A DNA stretch of 36,564 nt from JBKHJZ01 sp046537875 (GTDB lineage: Bacteria > Actinomycetota > Acidimicrobiia > Acidimicrobiales > VFJN01), in assembly GCA_046537875.1 (NCBI GenBank), contig JBKHJZ010000012.1:1-36564 (forward strand), in the 5' to 3' direction. Under the pieces are notes generated by a model. That model was given only the letters and a program-made list of their open reading frames with translations, was not told where the DNA came from and did not search any database. Positions 32,006 to 36,564 of the stretch are shown here, one piece after another; the first letter of the stretch is position 1, and each line of letters starts with the position of its first letter. Position numbers and translations under genes: made by a program.

Positions 32006-32043
32006 TGAGCCCCGTGAGGCGATCGCCGGGTGCTGGACCGGCG

Positions 32044-34143
32044 TCAGGGCGTGGCCGACACCTGCCACGCCACCGGTGCGAGCGGGTCGGGCGTGTAGCT
32101 GCAGTAGGTGCCGGTGCGCACGGCCCGCTCGAGGTGGGTCGCGAGCGTGGGATGGTGCTCGGCGAGGCGCGTGATCGCATAGCGGAGCGACCGGGTCACG
32201 CTGGTGCGGGCCCGCTCCGCGGTGCCGCCGGTCGCTCGACTGCGCCCGCCCAGCCCCACGGCCTGTGCGAGCTCGGCGACCAGGTAGTCGCGGTCGCGTT
32301 GCGCGAGCTCGAGTCGACCCAGGTCGTTGGTCCGAGCGGCCTCCTCGATGTCGTCCTCGACCTCGGCCAGGCGGCGGCGATACGCATCTCGTGCCTGCTC
32401 GTCGATGACGGGCAGGCCGGCACCGGCCTCGCCGTCCAGCTCTTCCGCCCGAGGGGCGGCGCTGACCGGGAGCGTGCCGTTCTCCACCGCCACGAGGTCG
32501 AGTGCGTGGAACTCCCGGCCCGGTTCGGCCAGCAGCCGGGCCAGGTAGCGAAGGCCCTTGAGGTCGCGGACGAGCACCGTGCGGCCGCCGAAGCAGATGG
32601 TCCGCGTGTCGCCGGTGCAGGTGAACGTCGCCGTCGACCCCTCGGCGGCCTGCGGCCCGACGCCGGCCGCCGGCGGGGCCGGCGCGGGATGCTGGCCGGC
32701 GAGCAGACCCTCGACTCGCTCGAGCCAGCCCACCGCCCCGAACTCCTCGAACGCGACGCGGGCCGCCTGCCACTCCATCCGGGCCCGGTCGGCCCGACCG
32801 CGCCGGTGGTGCGCCTCACCGAGCACCACACGCGCGACCGCGGTCTCGAACGGTGCCCCGAGGTCGGCCCAGGCGGCCACCGCCGATCCGGCATCGTCGA
32901 TCGCGCGTTCGGGATCGCCGCCGATCAACGCCGCCCTCGCCCCGGCCAGTGACGCAGCGGCATCGAGCCCGCGGCTGTCGTAGGCGTCGGCGATGGACCG
33001 GAGGGCGTCGGCGGCCCGTCGGGCGGTGTCCACGTCGCCGGCGGCCGCAGCGATCTCGGCCTGGGCGTCGAGCAGGGGTGCGAGGCGCAGGTCACCGAAC
33101 GGGGGACGTTCCTTGGACGGGATGTCGAAGGGGTGGGCGATGGCATCGGCGATGAGCGCCGACGCCGCCTCGACGTCCCCCTGCGCGAGCCGTACCAGGG
33201 CGAGCCCGGGGTGGGGTGACCAGGCGTGGCCGTGTGCGGCGACGAACGCCTCCTCGGCACCCGCCAGATCGCCCTTCCGCAAGCGGATGTTGCCGAGCTC
33301 CGCGAGCGGCCAGCCGAACTCGCGGCGCATCCACGGACGCAGCTCGTCGCACGCCCCGAGCGCCTCCTCCTCGGCGAGGTCGCACGGGCCGGACATCCGG
33401 AGGATCTCGGCACGGTGCACGCGGCACCGGCCGTTGATGCCGCCGAACGCCACACCGTGCCGCCAGTGCTCCATGACGTCGGTCCACTCGCGGGCCAGGT
33501 CGACGCGCCCGAGGCCCTGCGCCGCGCAGATCAGCTCGCAGTACATCATGCCGGTGGTCAGCGGGTCGACGTCGCCCGACATCAGCAGCGCACCGACCTC
33601 CTCGAGGAGGTCGAGGCCCCGCTGGACGTCGCCGGCGTAGATCTCGGTACGGGCCGACGCGACCCGGCCGATCACCACGGCCGGTTGGACCCCGAGGCGA
33701 TCACCGAGCTCGATCGCCCGCGCCGCATGGCCGCGGGCCGAGTCCATGTCGCCGCACATGAAGCGCTCGTAGGTGCGGACCATGGCGATCAGGGCGTGGG
33801 CCGGCGTCTCACCGTGCCCGGCCAGCAGCCGTTCGGCGCGCCTGAGCCACCCGCGAACCGGGGCCATCAATCCGGTGTCCATCATCAGGTACATCGCGAC
33901 CATCGCGGCCGCTCGGGCCGCTTCGGCGGCGTCGCCCTGGAGCACCAACAGCGAGTGCAGGTCCTCCCAGGCCCCGACCGCGGCCTCGAAGTCGCCGTTG
34001 CCGTACGCGGCCTGCGCTCGGAGCTCGAGGCCGGCAGGGGTGCGGGCGTCGGTCCCCGAGGCGTCGAGGAGGTCGAGCGCGCCCTGCCAGTCCCCGCGCT
34101 CGACCGCCGTGCGCACCCCGGTCAGCCGGGCGCCCGGGCTCAT
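32044..34143 (-). CDS. TPR-repeat protein with a conserved actinobacterial C-terminal domain
   Basis: 699-aa protein. Residues about 1-470 are helical repeats of TPR type (ERGDWQGALDLLDASG, YGNGDFEAAVGAWEDL and further units). The last 190 residues carry the block RDLKGLRYLARLLAEPG, a coiled-coil-like stretch (YRRRLAEVEDDIEEA) and the ending RTGTYCSYTPDP, seen after ATPase or cyclase domains in many actinobacterial regulators. There is no ATPase or DNA-binding domain here, so a signalling or scaffolding role is likely but unproven. The ATG at 34143 is preferred; the ATG at 34221 would start inside a likely operator. It is divergent from the TIGR03086 gene. Confidence 0.7.
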   Translation of the reverse strand: MSPGARLTGVRTAVERGDWQGALDLLDASGTDARTPAGLELRAQAAYGNGDFEAAVGAWEDLHSLLVLQGDAAEAARAAAMVAMYLMMDTGLMAPVRGWLRRAERLLAGHGETPAHALIAMVRTYERFMCGDMDSARGHAARAIELGDRLGVQPAVVIGRVASARTEIYAGDVQRGLDLLEEVGALLMSGDVDPLTTGMMYCELICAAQGLGRVDLAREWTDVMEHWRHGVAFGGINGRCRVHRAEILRMSGPCDLAEEEALGACDELRPWMRREFGWPLAELGNIRLRKGDLAGAEEAFVAAHGHAWSPHPGLALVRLAQGDVEAASALIADAIAHPFDIPSKERPPFGDLRLAPLLDAQAEIAAAAGDVDTARRAADALRSIADAYDSRGLDAAASLAGARAALIGGDPERAIDDAGSAVAAWADLGAPFETAVARVVLGEAHHRRGRADRARMEWQAARVAFEEFGAVGWLERVEGLLAGQHPAPAPPAAGVGPQAAEGSTATFTCTGDTRTICFGGRTVLVRDLKGLRYLARLLAEPGREFHALDLVAVENGTLPVSAAPRAEELDGEAGAGLPVIDEQARDAYRRRLAEVEDDIEEAARTNDLGRLELAQRDRDYLVAELAQAVGLGGRSRATGGTAERARTSVTRSLRYAITRLAEHHPTLATHLERAVRTGTYCSYTPDPLAPVAWQVSATP

Positions 34144-34214
34144 CGGATCCACTCCCGAGTGGGGAGCCCGCGACACATCCGGAGACGCGCCGGGGTCATG
34201 CCCGCTGTCGCATT

Positions 34215-34231
34215 GTGACATCGATTGTCAC
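34215..34231. promoter_or_regulatory. Operator-like inverted repeat GTGACA-N5-TGTCAC
   Basis: Perfect 6-bp arms around TCGAT in the gap between the divergent TPR gene and the TIGR03086 gene. Size and symmetry fit the site of a dimeric repressor. It covers the alternative ATG at 34221, which argues for the later start of the TPR gene. Confidence 0.4.
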
Positions 34232-34299
34232 GCCTTCTCGTTGTCGCGCCGGTTCACGCCGGAGCAGTGATCCTACAGAGGACAACGAAAGGCACCTCC

Positions 34300-34857
34300 A
34301 TGCACCCCATCGAACAGCTCTCGCACATCCTCCCGGCCGTCAGCGACCTGGTCGACGGCATCCAGCCGTCGCAGCTCGACGATCCGACACCCTGCACCGA
34401 CTTCACGGTCCGCGGCGTGCTCGACCACATGCTGGTGCTCGGCGGGGCGTTCGCCTACGCCTTCCGGGGCGAGGAGGCGCCGGAGATCAGGCCTCCGGCC
34501 ACGGACGGCCGCGTGCCCGCGGCCGAGCTCCGCTCGACCATGGACGACCTGCTCGACGGCGTGAGGTCACCCGGGGCCATGGAGCGCACGGTGTCGTCAC
34601 CGATGGGCGAGATGCCCGGCGAGACCTTCGCACGGCTCGTGGCCTTCGACGGGCTGGTCCACGGCTGGGATCTCGCATCGGCCACTGGCCAGAACTACGA
34701 GCCGCCCGCCGAGGTCGTCGCCGCGGTCGATCAGTTCGCCCGCGCCGCCATCACCGACGAGATGCGCGACGGGGACACGTTCAAGGACCCCACCACGGCT
34801 CCGCCGGCAGCGAGCCGGCTCGAGCGCCTCGTCGCCTTCAGCGGTCGATCGCTCTGA
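34300..34857 (+). CDS. TIGR03086 family (maleylpyruvate isomerase/DinB-like) protein
   Basis: 185-aa protein with a DinB-like four-helix bundle. The family mark PTPCTDFTVRGVLDHMLVLGGAF is seen near the N-terminus (here split as PTPCTDFTV and LDHMLVLG), and VAFDGLVHGWDLASATGQ in the middle gives the conserved H-x-W-D-L element. Such proteins are often metal-binding and some use mycothiol; the activity is not known. The ATG at 34300 is chosen over 34225 because the protein aligns from MHPIEQL and AAAGG precedes it. A cupin gene follows after 75 bp. Confidence 0.8.
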   Translation: MHPIEQLSHILPAVSDLVDGIQPSQLDDPTPCTDFTVRGVLDHMLVLGGAFAYAFRGEEAPEIRPPATDGRVPAAELRSTMDDLLDGVRSPGAMERTVSSPMGEMPGETFARLVAFDGLVHGWDLASATGQNYEPPAEVVAAVDQFARAAITDEMRDGDTFKDPTTAPPAASRLERLVAFSGRSL

Positions 34858-34932
34858 CCAGCCGCCACCCGGACCGAAGACAGCAACCACACAGCGACCA
34901 CCACAGCAACCAACACAGGAAGGACCGAACCC

Positions 34933-35316
34933 ATGCGACTCCCCAAGGAAGACATCCCGGTCAAGATCGACGCACCCGGTGCGACAGCCCGTCAGCTCCC
35001 GGACTTCGGCGTCGCCTCCGGCCCGATCGGGGCCGAGTGGTTCTCCATGAGCGCCGGCACCGACCTCGCGCCGCTCCTCCAGGGCCTCGACGGCGACATG
35101 TGCCACGGTCCCCACTGGGGCTACATGCTCGCCGGTGACGTCGTGGTCACCTACCTCGACGGCACCACCGAGCAGTGCCGCACCGGCGAGGTCTTCTACT
35201 GGCCTCCCGGCCACAGCGTCCGCGTCGAGCGCGACGCCGAGCTGATCATGTTCAGCCCCCAGGCCGAGCACACCGCCGTCATGGATCACATCCTCGCCAA
35301 GCTGGCGGCCGACTGA
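34933..35316 (+). CDS. Small cupin-domain protein
   Basis: 127-aa single-domain cupin. HGPHWGYMLAGDVVVTYLDG corresponds to cupin motif 1, and FYWPPGHSV to motif 2. The usual metal ligands are only partly kept, so metal binding is uncertain. It is probably co-transcribed with the TIGR03086 gene 75 bp upstream. The ATG follows AGGAAGGA at a normal distance. No substrate can be named. Confidence 0.8.
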   Translation: MRLPKEDIPVKIDAPGATARQLPDFGVASGPIGAEWFSMSAGTDLAPLLQGLDGDMCHGPHWGYMLAGDVVVTYLDGTTEQCRTGEVFYWPPGHSVRVERDAELIMFSPQAEHTAVMDHILAKLAAD

Positions 35317-35475
35317 CAGCGTCCGGGCGCGGTGGCGCGCGCACGGTCTGTGACGTCGTGAACTCCGGTCCGTCGCGTGCTGCCGTGCCCACCCGCCGGG
35401 GCCCTCCGGAGGGATGCTGCGGTGCGTTCGCCGAGTCTTCGTTTGGGGGTTGGCAAGCATCTTCTCCCGCGCCGG

Positions 35476-35481
35476 TAGGGT
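35476..35481 (+). promoter_or_regulatory. -10 box TAGGGT before the leader peptide
   Basis: TAGGGT matches TANNNT and lies 6 nt before the ATG at 35488, so the leader peptide would be translated from a leaderless mRNA. A TTGGCA at 35450 is about 20 nt upstream, too far for a typical -35. Confidence 0.4.
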
Positions 35482-35487
35482 GTGGTG

Positions 35488-35523
35488 ATGGTCGACCGCC
35501 CGAGAGCACGAGCTCTCGGGTGA
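35488..35523 (+). CDS. Possible 11-aa leader peptide
   Basis: ATG-initiated frame reading MVDRPRARALG with TGA at 35521-35523. The stop overlaps the GTG start of the spermidine-synthase-like gene (GTGA), and the coding sequence spans a 9-bp hairpin. The Arg content could make translation sensitive to arginine or polyamine levels, which is speculation. Confidence 0.35.
   Translation: MVDRPRARALG
35499..35520 (+). repeat. Perfect hairpin at the start of the spermidine-synthase-like gene
   Basis: CCCGAGAGC (35499-35507), loop ACGA, GCTCTCGGG (35512-35520). The last base is the first base of the GTG start codon. When folded it would hinder initiation; ribosomes translating the leader peptide would open it. 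Confidence 0.5.
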
Positions 35524-36239
35524 GCCGCTTGTTCGCAGAGCTCGACCGCCGCACGACCCCGATGGGTGAGGTCGTGTTGCGCCGCCGGCTCGAACCATCA
35601 CTGCAGGTCGACGTGTACGAGGTGAAGTTGGGCGACGAGTACCTCATGTCGAGCCTGTTCACCGTCTCGGAGACCGAGCTCGCCAGGCTCGGCCTGGCCC
35701 GGGCCCAGGGCGACGCCCTCGACGTGGTCGTGGGTGGGCTCGGCCTCGGCTACACGGCACAAGCCGTGCTCGACGATCCCCGGGTGCGCCGCCTCGATGT
35801 CATCGAGGCGCTCGACGCGGTGATCGACTGGCACCACCGGCACCTCGTCCCCCTTGGCGCGCGCCTCGCGGCCGATCCGCGGTGTCACCTGGTCCACGGC
35901 GACTTCTTCACCCGGGTCGCCGCCGGCGCCCAGCTCACGTGCGATGGACACGCGCGCGTCGATGCGGTCCTCGTCGACATCGACCACACGCCTCGCCATG
36001 TGCTCGACCCGAGCCACGCGAGCTTCTACCGTCCGGCGGGGCTGCAGCGGATGGCGGGCTACCTCCGGCCGGGCGGGGTGTTCGCGCTCTGGTCCGATGA
36101 CGGGCCCGACGACGAGTTCGTCGCGGTGCTGGCCGACGTCTTCGACGCTCCCCGAACGCACGTCGTGGAGTTCCGCAACCCCCACACCGGTGGCATGTCG
36201 TCCAGCACGGTCTACACGGCGACGACGGCGCCGGCGTGA
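35520..36239 (+). CDS. Spermidine-synthase-like protein
   Basis: 239-aa Rossmann protein related to spermidine synthases. Motif I is VVGGLGLGYTA (about 72-82), followed by the acidic VIEALDAV (about 94-101), and later DAVLVDIDH (in the catalytic region of true enzymes, usually D-x-x-D). The N-terminal beta-sheet domain is short and the D-x-x-D region is altered, so aminopropyl transfer is uncertain; many such homologues have unknown methyltransferase-like roles. The GTG at 35520 overlaps the leader-peptide stop; no Shine-Dalgarno is free of the hairpin. Confidence 0.7.
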   Translation: MSRLFAELDRRTTPMGEVVLRRRLEPSLQVDVYEVKLGDEYLMSSLFTVSETELARLGLARAQGDALDVVVGGLGLGYTAQAVLDDPRVRRLDVIEALDAVIDWHHRHLVPLGARLAADPRCHLVHGDFFTRVAAGAQLTCDGHARVDAVLVDIDHTPRHVLDPSHASFYRPAGLQRMAGYLRPGGVFALWSDDGPDDEFVAVLADVFDAPRTHVVEFRNPHTGGMSSSTVYTATTAPA

Positions 36240-36340
36240 TCGCCCGTGCTCGCGCCGGCGGTTCTCGCGGCCTCCCATGACGCCACAGGTGTCCCACAAT
36301 CGTGCTAGCCGGTCAGTCGTCCGCCTGCCGGCGGAACAAC

Positions 36341-36499
36341 GCCACCGAGGCGGCGCTGCGGGCAGCGCTGGCCACCGACATCGGCGATGCCGCACACGTC
36401 GTCGTGGCGCAGCGGGTGTCGACGATACGAACCGCCGACCGCATCGTCGTGCTGTCAGTTCGCACGATCGACGCAGTGGGGGACCGTGACCACAGCTGG
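36341..36499 (+). pseudogene. Remnant of an ABC exporter ATPase domain
   Basis: In one frame the product reads ATEAALRAALATDIGDA and then VVVAQRVSTIRTADRIVVL, matching the segment after Walker B and the switch region of ABCB-type ATPases. Walker A, the LSGGQ signature and Walker B are missing upstream, and downstream the similarity fades after RTIDAVGDRD. There is no proper start. It is a decayed fragment of a once longer gene or of a transferred piece. Confidence 0.6.
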
Positions 36500-36514
36500 C
36501 GCCCGGTGAGGCCG

Positions 36515-36564
36515 TCAGGGCTTCCCGTCGTCGGCCGTCCAGCGATGCCACTCGGCCGAGCACC
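36515..36564 (-). CDS. C-terminal end of a minus-strand gene (cut by window edge)
   Basis: A minus-strand frame entering at the right edge ends at TGA (36517-36515) and gives CSAEWHRWTADDGKP, a plausible protein tail. It could also be chance, as only 15 residues are visible. Confidence 0.35.
   Translation of the reverse strand, partial: CSAEWHRWTADDGKP

Noticed and set aside
1..36564. Mobile elements, CRISPR arrays, tRNA or rRNA genes
   Set aside because: No transposase or integrase motifs, regular repeats, conserved rRNA segments or tRNA cloverleaf with a TTCRA loop were noticed while reading both strands by eye.

Overview
The window is about 36.5 kb of very GC-rich DNA with dense genes, many GTG starts, and neighbouring genes in operons that overlap by ATGA or GTGA. 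It contains SARP/BTAD and STAND-type regulators, an RsrA-like zinc anti-sigma factor, a TIGR03086 protein and -10 boxes of the TANNNT type. Together these indicate a free-living, respiring actinobacterium. A deep lineage such as Acidimicrobiia is an inference from gene style only. No rRNA, tRNA, CRISPR array, insertion sequence or phage module was seen.

Left part (1-5.8 kb): the tail of an unknown gene, a HepT/MntA toxin-antitoxin pair, a METTL7-like methyltransferase divergent from a SARP-type regulator fused to an alpha/beta hydrolase, a GNAT acetyltransferase with a coupled 50-aa protein, and an atypical Old Yellow Enzyme homologue.

Central part (5.8-26.7 kb): a redox-stress island around an ECF sigma factor of the SigR/SigH type (10005-10562, minus) and its RsrA-like anti-sigma factor. 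I find a repeated promoter, GGAAN-N18-GTT (often with GGGTTCC around the -10), before the sigma gene itself and before two flavoprotein disulfide reductases, a small zinc-motif protein-CcdA-TlpA operon, an SRPBCC protein and a DUF3179 lipoprotein. It also precedes a ROK kinase that opens a pentose-phosphate operon (sugar kinase, phosphatase, transketolase, transaldolase, 6-phosphogluconate dehydrogenase, glucose-6-phosphate dehydrogenase, HAD hydrolase). A weaker copy precedes a MauE-like gene. In most cases the start codon lies 8-9 nt after GTT, so the mRNAs should be leaderless. One copy is symmetric and could fire both ways. The likely logic is that oxidation of the zinc anti-sigma frees sigma, which turns on envelope disulfide exchange, flavin reductases and reductant supply. 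Inside the island lie a tetraether-lipid-synthase-like radical SAM enzyme with a methyltransferase partner, a formate/nitrite channel and an NrtS-like protein.

Right part (26.7-36.6 kb): a large winged-helix/STAND/TPR regulator; a fluoride riboswitch followed by two FluC channels flanking a DUF190 gene; an ADP-ribosylglycohydrolase with a palindromic operator; a TPR protein divergent from a TIGR03086 gene and a cupin; a spermidine-synthase-like protein preceded by a possible 11-aa leader peptide and a hairpin; an ABC-transporter gene remnant; and the tail of a minus-strand gene at the edge.

Stretches without genes are all under 300 bases. The longest is 742-991, upstream of mntA, where I see no clear element. 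9505-9693 lies between two convergent genes and shows no clear hairpin.
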